Under the pieces are notes generated by a model. That model saw only the letters and a list, made by a program, of their open reading frames with translations. It was not told the DNA's origin and did not search any database. The position numbers and the translations under genes are program-made. Shown here one piece after another: positions 1 through 9,826 of a stretch of DNA of 54,500 nucleotides. Position 1 is the stretch's first letter; the number at the start of each line of letters is the position of its first letter. Source of the DNA: Symbiodinium natans (Eukaryota; Sar; Dinophyceae; Suessiales; Symbiodiniaceae); contig CAJNDS010000702.1 in NCBI GenBank assembly GCA_905221605.1, forward strand, positions 221,501 to 276,000. Reading direction: 5' to 3'.

Positions 1-1500
1 AGAGGGTGACCCACATTGGGATCCAACATTGGAAATTGATACACACCAATAACAGCGTGTCGTGGCTTCTGCTGGTGAGCATCCTTTGAACACTTGTATG
101 GACCTGCTAAGTCCAGTGATAAAGTGTACGCATCCCCATGTTTCCGCCTCAAATGGCGACGCTCTTTTCCAGCGGCAGACACACAAATTTGACAATCACG
201 TCTGAAAGGAATATGCCCCCTTAGGCAATGGTCACGGAAAGCTCGCTCCTCCGTTGTCAGCCTCCGTAGCGTCCCTTCTCGTTCTTCCTTTTTTAACACC
301 ATAGCTTCCCGTTCAGCATCGCTCTCATGCAACCATTGTGCCAACCTGTGACGTATTCTTTTAACCAATCCAAACGCCCATCGCGCCCATATGGAGGACT
401 GTCCAATACGTTCTTCCAGGGTAGAAGCGAATGTTGCCGACCACGGAACAACCACGCGAACCTGTTCCAACGATTCCCACAGTTCCATATCAGACACCAG
501 GAAAGTCGTAGGTTTCACCAGAGCATGTCCCAATGCTCCCTGATCAAAATGTGCAGCGTACATTCCATAATGCTCACAAAAGCTTTTCACCTCTGGCCAA
601 CTCCAGAAGGTAGGACTTGAGAGCCCTTCCTGAGAACCATCCACCAGATCCTCAGCACTCAAGACCGTTTTGCCGTTCTGAGAAAAATCCTTCCCTATGA
701 GTTCAGGGTCCTCAGGGCTTTCCATACCAAAGAAGACAGAACTCCCATTGATGACTTCAGCAGTTCCACACCTTGAATGCACCGCCACGTCATATAGGAA
801 AAGCATCTTCAGAAGTAAAACACCATCCTTTTGAGCTAATTCTTGATGTGGCCAAGGAAGACTCTTTAATCCCAACCGTTCAGGCCCACAGCGTCGGCGT
901 AATACAGGTGGACCACCGTCTTCACCTCTCAACCTTGACACTGTCCTGCATGGAGGTCCTCCAACCACAGCAACCACCTTTCCTTCAGCCGCCAGATGCA
1001 GAAGATACTTCCAGACGCTCGAATTATGTAGGTCACCGCCTTTCTTCAAATCCAGCTCCAGTACCTCCACATCCCGACTGGGAAAATGCCATTTTTGTTT
1101 TCCCGAAAATAGGTGTACCACCACCCTTTTTGCTCGTGCCAGCCGTCTCCTTTTATGACGGTTGAAAGGCAACGCCGCAATATCTCCACGTGGCAACAGC
1201 TCCATCAGCATATTTTCTGGTATATCCCCATAATACCACCGAAGAAACCGCCAGCATGCCTGGACGAACTCCTCCTCATTCGCTGACGCTGTCCGCGCTG
1301 CGCTTTGCAACGACGCTTTTACAGCCACCTCGTTGTCCGTATTCGGACACCCTTGAACCATACGTGCCACCTTCAATGCTTGCTTTGGTGAACACCAATC
1401 CATTTCATCAATGATCTGAAGCGCCACCTCCTTTTCCAAACAAGGGCACCCATTCAGATCACGAACGCGAAGTTCTCCCAGAACAGGATGTGAGGCTGTG
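1..1500 (-). CDS. Ty1/copia polyprotein, 5' segment, inverted; runs off the left edge
   Basis: The minus strand is open from about 1594 down to base 1 with no stop. The part that reads as real protein starts near 1500. In protein order it holds an N-terminal region, then a C5-cytosine-methyltransferase-like region: a VHLFSG motif near 1081-1121, GGPPCRTVS near 940-966 and an ESPEDP motif near 700-731. A HFDQG..GH..KPTT stretch lies at about 505-551. An HHCC zinc finger follows (H..H and CQIC, about 190-236), and then the first integrase strand (LSLDLAGPY, about 105-135). This is the order expected upstream of integrase in dinoflagellate copia polyproteins. The catalytic PC of the methyltransferase loop is present, with R where bacterial enzymes have Q. 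The segment faces away from the RT half at 1494-5537, so the element is rearranged. Identity as copia is secure; methyltransferase activity is inference. Confidence 0.88.
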
Positions 1501-1515
1501 CACGCTTCCGGTCCT
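1490..1515. other. Head-to-head junction inside the copia element
   Basis: To the left, coding reads leftward (a GELRVRDLNGCP stretch lies just left of here). To the right, the plus frame opens after a TGA at 1491-1493 and is recognisable integrase by 1548 (GDPGVPQTNGRAE). Both frames are open across 1494-1594, so the breakpoint can only be placed to about 25 bases. Roughly 150 integrase residues that should lie between the halves are absent here and would lie left of the window if this is a simple inversion. Confidence 0.8.
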
Positions 1516-4500
1516 TTTGTGAAACTCGTCTGATATACAGGACCACTGGTGATCCTGGAGTCCCGCAAACGAATGGGCGCGCTGAAGCATGTGTGGGTTT
1601 ATTCAAACGTGGTGTGAGGTCGCTCTTAAAGGAGGCGCGACTCGGGCCGGCGTACTGGGCACTGGCTGCTCGCCATTGGTCAATGTTACGGTGGCAGAAA
1701 GCTGAAAGGGAGTTGGGTTTGAAACCGAAAGCATTGCTTCCCTTTGGTGCTCAGATTCAAGTCAAACGTCGTCCGTGGGAGTTGCTGGGTCCGGATGGAA
1801 CAAAGAAAGGTCGGCAATGGGTCGATCGTACGCAGCCCGCGCTTCTTTTGGGTCCATGCGATGACCTACCTGGTGGTTATTGGGTGGAAGCTCAAGGGAC
1901 TGCCAAAGATCCGGATGAACTGGTGTTATTTCCCTGCACTACGATTTTTTCCAATATAAAGGAACCACCTGCATTGGAGCTGGAAGGGGTGGTAGAAGAA
2001 CAGGAGCCTTCTCCTCCGGAGCATCGTCTCAAGGGGAAAAAACCAGCGCTTCGGTTCGCTGATGAGGAAGGTCCTCCTTTACCTCCACCTCGCGATCCTC
2101 CGGCTCACCGTCGGTTAAAAGAAAAAAGCCCGGCCTCTTCACTGCGTGGTCATGTGGGCTCTTTGCGCTTGCTTCGCAAGCGGGGGGAGAGTCCGCCCTT
2201 AGAAATTTTCGAGGATGACATGCAGGGTTTGGGGGAGCTGGAAGAAAATGCAGATGTTGAGGACAATGTTCCTGGTGATGAGTATTGGCCGACATGCTGT
2301 TCTCCTCATGAAGATGCTTATTTGGTCTGCAAAAGTGAGACTGCCGAGGATGGAACACAGTTGGAAAAAGAAGAACAAAAAGCCAAGTCAATGTATGAGA
2401 GGTCTGTGTATGATTACGTGGACTGTGAGGAGCTTTTGGAAGGGATTGTATACCCAAAGAGGGTGAATCGGAGAGGTGGTATCAACAATTGGTGCACAAG
2501 TACGCGAGCTCTGGTGTTGGGCCATTATACTCATGGCGGAGTGTGTGGTATTACAAAGGAGACCCATCGAAGGCCATGGCTATGTCGTTATTTGACATCA
2601 TTTGTGAAGCACCACAATCCTGAAGCCAAATTTTCTGCTCTTCAGATCTCGTGCAATGCTCCGGTATCATTGCATAGGGATAGTCACAATGAAAAGCATT
2701 GCTGCAATTATGTGTGTGGCTTTGGTGACTATAAAGAGGGTCAGCTGTGGGTTGAGGATGAAAAGGTTTTGGAGGAAGGAGCTGAAGTGGTGGAGCAATC
2801 CTATGGGAAGAAAGTCTTACCTGGAAAATTGGTGGATATCCACTGGAACTTCATGTCGTTCTTTCCGAGAAAACTGCATGGTCCTATGCCTTGGAAAGGG
2901 AACAGAGTATCCTTGACAGGGTACACACCTGTTTTTATGGAGCGATTGAGCTACAAGGATAGGTGCTATCTACTCCAATGCAAGTTTCCTCTTCCGGAAC
3001 CACAAGCTGAAGAAGGTGAAAAAAGGAAATGGTTAAAAATGACGCTGAGAGAAACCTCGCTGGACGACCTTGCAGAGGAAGTCGACTACGCTGTGTTTGA
3101 AGCGCATCAATGGGCTCTAGAGGAGCATTTGAGTATTCGACGCCTAATTGCTGAACAGGAATGTTGCATTTTGGACGAGTTCCATGGATCGGCCAATGAG
3201 TCGAATGATGAAAAAGGATTGGAGACCAGAGAATGGCTGGTTAAAGCAAAAAGGGCTGAGGAACAGCTCTCGAAGTTTTTGGTCAAAGCAGCTCAAGTTC
3301 AGCAAGTGGTACAAGAGAATACTGCGCTGGAGGCAGCGGAGGAGGTCGAGTTCCTGCAAACAAAAACAATCCCTACACAAGAAGCCATGCAAGAGCTGGA
3401 GAAGTGGAGGGAATCATTGTCGGACGAGGTGAAGTCTTTGGTTAAAGAGTTGGAAGTGGTGGAACCAACAACTCAAGAAAAGCTGGACAAATTGGCGGAA
3501 GAGCCTAATGCACCGGTGATTGAGTACGTTCCCAGTCTGGTGGTGTTTACCCGAAAGCAAGGGACAGGGAGGAGGCGTGCCCGTATCTGTGCATGTGGGA
3601 ACTTTATTTCGTCAACGGCAGCTACAGAATACGAAGGGCCAAGGTCCCTCAGTCGTCACTCGCTGTACGCTCCAGGTTTAGATTCAACTACATTTAGGTG
3701 CCAAGTGAGGCACGCAGCACATATGGTGTGGATCATCGCTGGCTTAGACATCTCCAAAGCTTTTCTGACGGCGCCGATGAATAGGGCGCAAAGAGAAGGG
3801 CGTTTGGTGGTGGTGCAGCCCCCAAGGGCGGCGGTGAAATTGGGTCTTTGCACAAAAGAGGAGCGGTGGATATGGGTGGAGTGGCGAGACCAACGTCTTC
3901 AAGGCATGTCTTGGGTGTCAAAGGATGGACAAGCAATGAGCTTTCAGAGGTCCAATGCAGACCCAAGTCTGTTCCTTATTATGGCACAAGAGAAGCCGGA
4001 AGGTGCAAGCAAGTTGGTAGGGACAATGGGTCTTTACGTGGATGATTTTTTGATGGCTGGGACTATGACAGTGCTCCGGGAAGCCTTGGAACAGATTAGG
4101 AAGGAGTGGAAAACTTCTGAACCCGAGTTCTGTGGTCCAGGCTGTGGTGATGGATTCCTGAAGTTTTTGGGTGTCCAAATCTGGTACCGAAATGGCAGCT
4201 TCTTTCTCAACCAGGAGGACTTTGTGAGAGATTTGCTGAACCGAAGAGGGTATCAGATTGATGAAACTGGAAAAGGTAGTAACCTGCCAATGGTGAAAGA
4301 AACTCCAGGTGAAGAAGAGGAGGTGGATATTCCCTCCTTGCGAGCGGCTCAAGGTGCCGTAGGGGAGTTCCTCTGGGTGGCAATCAAAACTCGACCTGAT
4401 TTGGCTTTCTGCACAAGCCAGTTGTCTTTGTGGACATCCCGAAGGCCGCGATTTGTGGTTAAAAAGGCTGAGGAGGTATTTCGATACCTTGCTGCAACTC

Positions 4501-5537
4501 CAACGTTAGGCCTGACGTTTGGTGCAATCGCAACATGCGAAAAAGAAAGGAATGAGGTGTTGCGTTATGGGCGAGGCGTCAAGGTGGTGGAGTCTTACGC
4601 GGATGCTAGTTTTGCAGCAGGTGAAAGCGAAAAGAGCCACTCAGGAGCGGTGGTGGTTTGGGGTGATTGTCCAGTGATGTGGGCAACGCAGAGACAATCA
4701 ACGGTGGCTTTGAGCACTGCTGAAGCTGAATTGCATGCGTCTATAGAGGGAGCAACGATGATCCAGTCGTGTACCCCTATAATTGCCGCTTTGGTTGGAA
4801 CAGGTGAAGAATCGCTGCAAAAGGTGCTGTATACAGATTCGGTTTCGACGTGTTCAATCATTCAATATCCTGCTGGTAGCTGGAGAACAAGACACCTGAG
4901 AATTCGAGCAGCTGGTGTCAGGTCTCTGGTGGACCGTGGTTACATGGCGATAGCGCATCTTCGTGGTGAGTATATGATTGCTGACCTGTTGACAAAATTG
5001 ATGAGTGGACAGGTTTATGCAAAGCAAAAGGCACTTTGGGGTCTCCAACTGTTAGTGCACGGAACTGACTTGAAAAGGGCCTCTCTTGCAATGGCGGTCA
5101 TGATGGTGGCTGCATCCCTGCAAGGGATGGCAACAGGTGGAGAAGAAGTGTCAGCTGCTGGTTTCTTTTGCTCAGAAGAAGGGGTGTGCCAGGTCGCCAA
5201 CACATCTACGGTTATGGTTCTGGCTCAAGGCATTGAAATGGTTATCAACAATTCAGACCTTGTTGCGCATTTGGTGGCAGCAATCATAATCTGGGAATTG
5301 ACATGGTGCCTCTTTCGGCGGCTGTACAAATGGCTGTGGATCAAGAAAGTGGTGGTTATTCCTGCGAGTGCCACTCTGTATACAACAGTGGGTGGGAACT
5401 GTATGCACGCAAGCAGTGATTGTGATGTTCTGCGATATTCACAGCCCAGGGCTCAGACGCTTTGCAAGCATTGCCTCAAGGATGGCTGGGTGGTGAATGC
5501 TGAGTTCCTTGGTGAGGAACGGGTCGCTGGAACGTAA
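1494..5537 (+). CDS. Ty1/copia polyprotein, 3' segment: integrase end, dioxygenase-like, RT, RNase H
   Basis: The frame is open for about 1,347 codons and has no natural ATG start, so it is a polyprotein fragment. Domains in order: the end of the integrase core (GDPGVPQTNGRAE, 1548-1586); an acidic and proline-rich linker; and a 2-oxoglutarate/Fe(II) dioxygenase-like domain near 2500-2940. The latter has an HxD pair (LHRDSHN, H at 2673, D at 2679), a distal H at 2877 and a candidate 2OG arginine at 2904. Reverse transcriptase follows, with LDISKAF (about 3744-3764) and the catalytic YVDD (4035-4046). RNase H1 comes next: YADASFA (D at 4602), AEAEL (4719-4733), a YTDS motif and an ADLLTK motif. 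The C-terminus has hydrophobic segments and a Cys/His cluster (about 5396-5490). The palm segment that normally carries a YGLR..P..W motif before the RD..L motif seems to be lost near 3870-3890, a possible in-frame deletion. The frame is otherwise intact, suggesting a fairly young copy. Confidence 0.95.
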   Translation, partial: GCARFRSFCETRLIYRTTGDPGVPQTNGRAEACVGLFKRGVRSLLKEARLGPAYWALAARHWSMLRWQKAERELGLKPKALLPFGAQIQVKRRPWELLGPDGTKKGRQWVDRTQPALLLGPCDDLPGGYWVEAQGTAKDPDELVLFPCTTIFSNIKEPPALELEGVVEEQEPSPPEHRLKGKKPALRFADEEGPPLPPPRDPPAHRRLKEKSPASSLRGHVGSLRLLRKRGESPPLEIFEDDMQGLGELEENADVEDNVPGDEYWPTCCSPHEDAYLVCKSETAEDGTQLEKEEQKAKSMYERSVYDYVDCEELLEGIVYPKRVNRRGGINNWCTSTRALVLGHYTHGGVCGITKETHRRPWLCRYLTSFVKHHNPEAKFSALQISCNAPVSLHRDSHNEKHCCNYVCGFGDYKEGQLWVEDEKVLEEGAEVVEQSYGKKVLPGKLVDIHWNFMSFFPRKLHGPMPWKGNRVSLTGYTPVFMERLSYKDRCYLLQCKFPLPEPQAEEGEKRKWLKMTLRETSLDDLAEEVDYAVFEAHQWALEEHLSIRRLIAEQECCILDEFHGSANESNDEKGLETREWLVKAKRAEEQLSKFLVKAAQVQQVVQENTALEAAEEVEFLQTKTIPTQEAMQELEKWRESLSDEVKSLVKELEVVEPTTQEKLDKLAEEPNAPVIEYVPSLVVFTRKQGTGRRRARICACGNFISSTAATEYEGPRSLSRHSLYAPGLDSTTFRCQVRHAAHMVWIIAGLDISKAFLTAPMNRAQREGRLVVVQPPRAAVKLGLCTKEERWIWVEWRDQRLQGMSWVSKDGQAMSFQRSNADPSLFLIMAQEKPEGASKLVGTMGLYVDDFLMAGTMTVLREALEQIRKEWKTSEPEFCGPGCGDGFLKFLGVQIWYRNGSFFLNQEDFVRDLLNRRGYQIDETGKGSNLPMVKETPGEEEEVDIPSLRAAQGAVGEFLWVAIKTRPDLAFCTSQLSLWTSRRPRFVVKKAEEVFRYLAATPTLGLTFGAIATCEKERNEVLRYGRGVKVVESYADASFAAGESEKSHSGAVVVWGDCPVMWATQRQSTVALSTAEAELHASIEGATMIQSCTPIIAALVGTGEESLQKVLYTDSVSTCSIIQYPAGSWRTRHLRIRAAGVRSLVDRGYMAIAHLRGEYMIADLLTKLMSGQVYAKQKALWGLQLLVHGTDLKRASLAMAVMMVAASLQGMATGGEEVSAAGFFCSEEGVCQVANTSTVMVLAQGIEMVINNSDLVAHLVAAIIIWELTWCLFRRLYKWLWIKKVVVIPASATLYTTVGGNCMHASSDCDVLRYSQPRAQTLCKHCLKDGWVVNAEFLGEERVAGT

Positions 5538-5711
5538 ACTTTTTCAAGTTCGAGGTGAAGAAATCCTCAATGGTAAGGGATTCAGCCAATGAGCTGAAGG
5601 GTCGTCCTGGAAGACGTAAAACCATAATGTGCATGTCAAGCAGCAGGCTACTGCCCTAATGGCAGTTTTTGACCAAAGATCTGCATCTCCAATGTGTCCT
5701 AGGAAATCCTA

Positions 5712-5945
5712 GGACAGGGGGAGTGCGGAGCTGCAACTGGTATTGTAGAAAGAAGTTAGTGTTGGGTGTTGAAAGGGTCAATGTACCCGGGAATCTCTTT
5801 TGGCTCAAGACTGGGCCATGTGCCTGGTAGTAAAAGGTGAGTGCCCTGTGGTTTGGGTTTGTTGTGTGGTTGATCCAGGGAAATCAAGGGATTCTGTTGG
5901 GGTTGACTTTTCGGTTTCTCGTCCCCCTTCGGGTTCCCCCCGTAC
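5712..5945 (+). repeat. Polypurine tract and probable 3' LTR remnant of the copia element
   Basis: A purine run (ACAGGGGGAG, 5714-5723) is followed directly by TG, as expected where a copia polypurine tract meets the 3' LTR. The LTR-like stretch runs to about 5945, where telomeric repeats begin. No terminal CA is evident before the array, so the LTR is probably truncated. There is no second LTR in the window to compare. Confidence 0.5.
5798..5809 (+). other. 12-base match to the 3' end of the dinoflagellate spliced leader
   Basis: TTTTGGCTCAAG is identical to the last 12 bases of the dinoflagellate spliced leader, within the presumed LTR. It could be a relic of a trans-spliced transcript or an element-encoded acceptor mimic. 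A 12-mer match can occur by chance in 109 kb of strand at roughly the 1% level. Confidence 0.35.
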
Positions 5946-6052
5946 CTTAAACCCTAAACCCTAAACCCTAAACCCTAAGCCCTCAACCTAAGCCCTAAAT
6001 CCTCAACCCTCAACCCTCAAACCCTCAAGCCCTCAAACCCTAAACCCGAAAC
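5946..6052 (-). repeat. Interstitial telomeric array abutting the copia LTR
   Basis: CCCTAAA units grade into CCCTCAA and CCCTAAG variants. The array begins immediately at the presumed end of the LTR, so it may mark a repaired break. Confidence 0.9.
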
Positions 6053-8100
6053 ATTGTGGCCCTTTCGAGCTGTGTGCGTGTGTTCACACGGGGGCTGCGA
6101 GTGTGCTTCTGAGAAGTTCGCACCAGGCTTCGGCCATTAGGCGATTGCAAGAACCCGAAGGTGCCCCATAACCCATGTCGTGCAGTGTGGCCTCAGGGCG
6201 GATCTGTGGTACACTCAATCGGTTTGAATTAGGCTGCACCTCTCTGACAATCCCGAACCCGATGCCCCTCAGATTGTTAGCTTTCAGACGAGGGCTCACA
6301 CAGGTGGTTGCAAGAGGATTGCACGAAGGCCTCGGCCGAAAACTCAGCTACATGTGCAGAGTGGGTGGTTGCCTGCTGTCCTATTTCCCCGTATTATTCG
6401 CTTCAGATTCAGGTGCTTTGACCCCATGGCCGCGTGCCGAAACTGTCCACGAAGTTGCACGGAACATGTTTAATGCTTTCTGTCTAGCCCACAGGTTCTT
6501 GGACGCAGGTCAAGACCTCTCAAACTCTCAGAGGCACACTCATGCGCGAGACACATGACCACCCTGACTTCAGTCATTTCAGAGTGCCGAGACCACGCCC
6601 AGGGGGCGTCCGCAACAGCCGCAGGGATGATGATGATGTTGGTGCGGGCCCCGGGCTCTGGGCTCCGGTGAACCCCACAAGCCTCTGAAGGATCTCACCC
6701 ATGTGGGGCCAAGGAGCGCTTGTAGCGATGCGATCAGCTCAAGAGAGGCCTCACAAATGCGAAGGGGCCATCCAAAACTAGCACCGACCTTCGTATAACA
6801 TACCAAAAGACGAGAAGAGGACAGCTCATAGTGGTGGCTTTGTGGCCGACAGGTCCCTGCCCAATCCAGTTCTGTTCAACTCCACAGACCAGACGATCTA
6901 TGAGGGCGTAAGGTGAAGTCGAAGATCATGCAATCCTGAATCCTTACGGCTGTCGGCCAACCAGCTGCGTTGTCAAGTGAGGCGCTCGTAGACCTAGCCG
7001 TGGCCGTGAAGATGGCCTGGAGGCTTGCATTTGGGGGCTCTCGGGTTGGTTGAAGTTTAGGGTTCAACGTGTACATTGCGGAAGAGTGTCAGCAAGTCGT
7101 TTTCCCGGCTCTAGAGAACGGCCCCCAAGTGTGGAGGGGCTTGCCTACTGAACAGTGATGAGTAATGGTGAAATTTGCTCTGGCTTTCTGAGTCTATACC
7201 ATTTCCAACCTTGCTGTTAGGTACCTTGCAAGCGACAAACGGCTTTTGTACTTGATAGAAAATTGGCTTTGCAGAAAGTACATAAAGGAGCTGGACTTCG
7301 AGGGATCAGAATTCGTTTTGGCATGTTTGATGAAGGGTCCGAATTGGCAGAGTCAGTAAAACACGGTGCCACTTGCCTCAATCTGCACGATCCGCTTGCA
7401 AGCTTGGTCCGCTGGCTCACGCACCCCGCCGAGAGCGTTCAGGCAGGACACTTCAGGAGGCTTACTCGGAGGGCTTTTTGGCATTTGGGATTACTTTCTG
7501 GCTAAATTCCGACCATGATGCCTGAATGCAGCTTACTCTGTGCGCAAGAGGATCTGGCACGTAGGATGGCTTCTTGCCCATTGCATGTGATACAGAGGTT
7601 ACAGAGACCGTAAGATGGGCGGCTGATTGGCGAAGCGATGGGATTCAGTCGCATGCGTGCCCGCCCAATGGCGGATTTGTTGTGTTGCCGCCATAACTAA
7701 GGTTGCTCATGGCGTCTTGGGGAAGTCAATGAGGATACACATCCCCATGTGGCTAGCAAATATGATGAACATGGACACTGGAAAGGAAGAATACCCTGTG
7801 CCAGGCGATGCCGAAGGAGCCGAACAGGCGCCTTCCCGCTGGTGGGATTGGAGACCCGTCCTTCCCCCCCCCCCCCCGCACCAAAGTTCATGATTCGGAG
7901 CAGTCGGAGGAGCGAGCTCAAACCTGACCAACCCCGAACGCTCCAGAAAGCTAAAGCAGCCAGTTCACTGTAGCTCCATGCTTTCCAGGCTACCGCCCCG
8001 GCCGCAGTTTTTTGAGATCCACTCGGAGGACTCGGGTTGATCGGGGCTGCAACATCCCAAGAGGCTTTGACGCAAGCGCCCCTGCGTACCTCAGACAAGG
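6053..8100. other. 2 kb without a recognised gene
   Basis: There are only short open frames on both strands. The longest is 6175-6558 (+), which has no domain I know. A C14 tract lies at about 7866-7878. There are no telomeric units. 8105-8178 reads as a basic, coding-like stretch on the plus strand but has no supporting family. Confidence 0.5.
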
Positions 8101-8600
8101 GGGGCCCCCTCGCGAAGCCAAGCTCCCGCCTTCCGAGAGGGCGAAGAGGCAGCGACGCCGCGGCGACCCAAGAAGGCCGTAGGGTTTAGGGTTTAGGGTT
8201 TAGGGTTTAGGGTTTGGGCTCAAGGGCCTAGGCAAAGGAGTCTGAAGGACTTCGGACATGGAGGTTTTTTTGATGCTTCCTGTGCGCCCAGTTCCCTGTA
8301 GAAGTGCCGAGAAGTAAAGTCTTGCCTTGGAAACCAGAGAATCCCCACCGCAGGCGAAGGAGCCCGAGCCCCAGAGATCTCCCATAGAATCTTCAGAACT
8401 CAGTGAGAGTTCCCGCGAGAGGCATGGGGCCTTCTAGCGGCACCTGTTGCGGCTTCAGGGTCTGAGAGATCTGAGCATGTCTTGATTGTTGATTTTGTTT
8501 TTGCGTGAGTTTGGGGGCCCCTGCAAGCCTCTTTTCGCTCTTGTCGATGTGACAGACCCTGCCAAGGAGGCGGCATCAGGAAAAAACGAAATCACTTAAG

Positions 8601-8642
8601 GCTCTATTCCTCCACGAAAGACGGCAGAAGATGGGCTTGGAG
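8601..8642 (+). CDS. Possible small exon, charged helical peptide
   Basis: The island is bounded by an acceptor-like CTTAAG and a GTGAGA donor. It reads as ALFLHERRQKMGLE. It fits a coiled-coil protein but is too short to assign, and its phase does not join simply to the next island. Confidence 0.3.
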
Positions 8643-8712
8643 GTGAGAACGACCGGACAGCTTCATTCAATTCTGTGAGACGCCCAGATGTTCCCGGTTC
8701 CAATCCCTTGAG

Positions 8713-8774
8713 GCTGGAAGCTGCCCGCCTCAAGGTGGCGGAGCAAGAGAAGGCAAGCTTGTGTGCTCATTCTT
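8713..8774 (+). CDS. Coiled-coil exon island
   Basis: The island lies between CCCTTGAG and a canonical GTAAGG donor at 8775. The frame gives LEAARLKVAEQEKASL, with heptad-like leucine and alanine spacing. A telomeric array starts 17 bases after the donor, which places that array in the presumed intron. Confidence 0.45.
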
Positions 8775-8948
8775 GTAAGGCTTGATTGCCTTTAGGGTTT
8801 AGGGTTTAGGGTTTAGGGTTTAGGGTTTAGGGTTTAGGGTTTAGGGTTTAGGGTTTAGGGTTTAGGGTTTAGGGTCACCACTCACCACGTTCCACGAATC
8901 CAATCAGACTCAAAGCCTCTGCACAATTTTTCCCCTTGAGTCTGAGAG

Positions 8949-9035
8949 GAGCTCCTTCAGCAGCGGGCTGTAGCCTCATCCCTGCAAGAGGAGCCGCGAC
9001 TCCTGCGTCGTTGTTGGGAGTGCGGCGCGTGGCCC
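8949..9035 (+). CDS. Coiled-coil exon island, repeat copy 1
   Basis: It begins with an acceptor-like AG followed by GAGCTC. It reads EELLQQRAVASSLQEEP if the preceding codon is counted. It aligns codon for codon with the island at 9303, with nine of sixteen residues identical. An in-frame TGA just upstream (8943-8945) means the exon must start here if it is real. Confidence 0.5.
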
Positions 9036-9179
9036 TTCTCTGCTGTCAAGCCGCAAAGCCCATGCCAGTGGAACCCCCAAAACAATCACTGATAGTTTTG
9101 GGCAACAATAGCAGACATGTAGGAGTACGAGAATCTTCTGCAAACTTCAAAACCCCCTCCAGGCACGTAGACGTCATTA

Positions 9180-9250
9180 CACGATATTATGATGATGATG
9201 ATGATGATGATGATGATTATTATTGTTACTATTAGTATCATAATAATACA
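9180..9250. repeat. (GAT)n/(ATT)n-like trinucleotide tract
   Basis: GAT repeats followed by degenerate ATT/ATA triplets. Similar degenerate tracts occur at 26320-26415, 27590-27690 and 49600-49680. Confidence 0.9.
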
Positions 9251-9302
9251 ATACTAATATTAACCCGGCTTCTTGGGTTGTTGACTCGCGGGTTTCTTCG
9301 AG

Positions 9303-9365
9303 GAGCTCGCGCAGCAGAAGCAGGCAGCGGCCGCACTGCAGGAGGACCCTGCGGCGAGCCTTTCA
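9303..9365 (+). CDS. Coiled-coil exon island, repeat copy 2
   Basis: It is preceded by a pyrimidine-rich TTTCTTCGAG acceptor and again starts GAGCTC. It reads ELAQQKQAAAALQEDP, the paralogue of the island at 8949. The next telomeric array follows about 40 bases on. Confidence 0.5.
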
Positions 9366-9534
9366 CTCCCAAACCCATTCTTCCTGCCTCAACCCAAAAC
9401 ATTGGGTTTAGGGTTTAGGGTTTAGGGTTTAGGGTTTAGGGTTTAGGGTTTAGGGTTTAGGGTGTAGAGTAGAATCGTAGAGGGTCTTCAGGCCAAACAG
9501 TCTTGAATATCGTGATCCCAAGGCAAACCCTAAG

Positions 9535-9651
9535 CTTACTGTTGGTTAGTAGGGAATGGAGGAATGAGGTACCCTACATAATCCCTTAAAGGGTATATAT
9601 AGGGGGATATAGGGTACTTCATTCTTTCATTCCCTACTAACCAACCGTAAG
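9535..9651. mobile_element. Inverted-repeat element, family F3 (copy 1)
   Basis: The ends are near-perfect 24-base inverted repeats (CTTAC.GTTGGTTAGTAGGGAATG with one mismatch). The interior contains a self-complementary CCCTTAAAGGG core. It is flanked on both sides by TAAG, at most a short target duplication. A related, longer copy lies at 12153-12362. It has no coding capacity, so it would be a non-autonomous, MITE-like element. Confidence 0.8.
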
Positions 9652-9826
9652 TAAGCAGAAGAGGGGAGCGCGACCGAGGAGTTGCTGCAGCTGCGGGTCA
9701 GGACTCGGGCTGGACAGGCCGAGGCGGGCGAAAATGGGCCGTGAGCTGCTGCCAGACTTTCTTCGAGTTTTTTTTTTTAAAGTTTTTTTTTTGTTAGTTT
9801 TTTTTTGTTCGGTTGCTTTTTTCCAG

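Larger units (their letters stand above)
8178..9466 (+). repeat. Telomeric arrays at 8178-8219, 8792-8875 and 9404-9466
   Basis: Three TTTAGGG arrays lie in the same orientation, separated by coding-like islands. The middle one is perfect for about 11 units. The third decays into GGGTGTAG. Confidence 0.95.

Noticed and set aside
2029-2457. Minus-strand frame of 142 codons inside the copia ORF
   Set aside because: It is antisense to the uninterrupted polyprotein and has no domain of its own.
6175-6558. 127-codon plus frame
   Set aside because: No motif, no splice support and overlapping frames on the other strand; not enough to call a gene.
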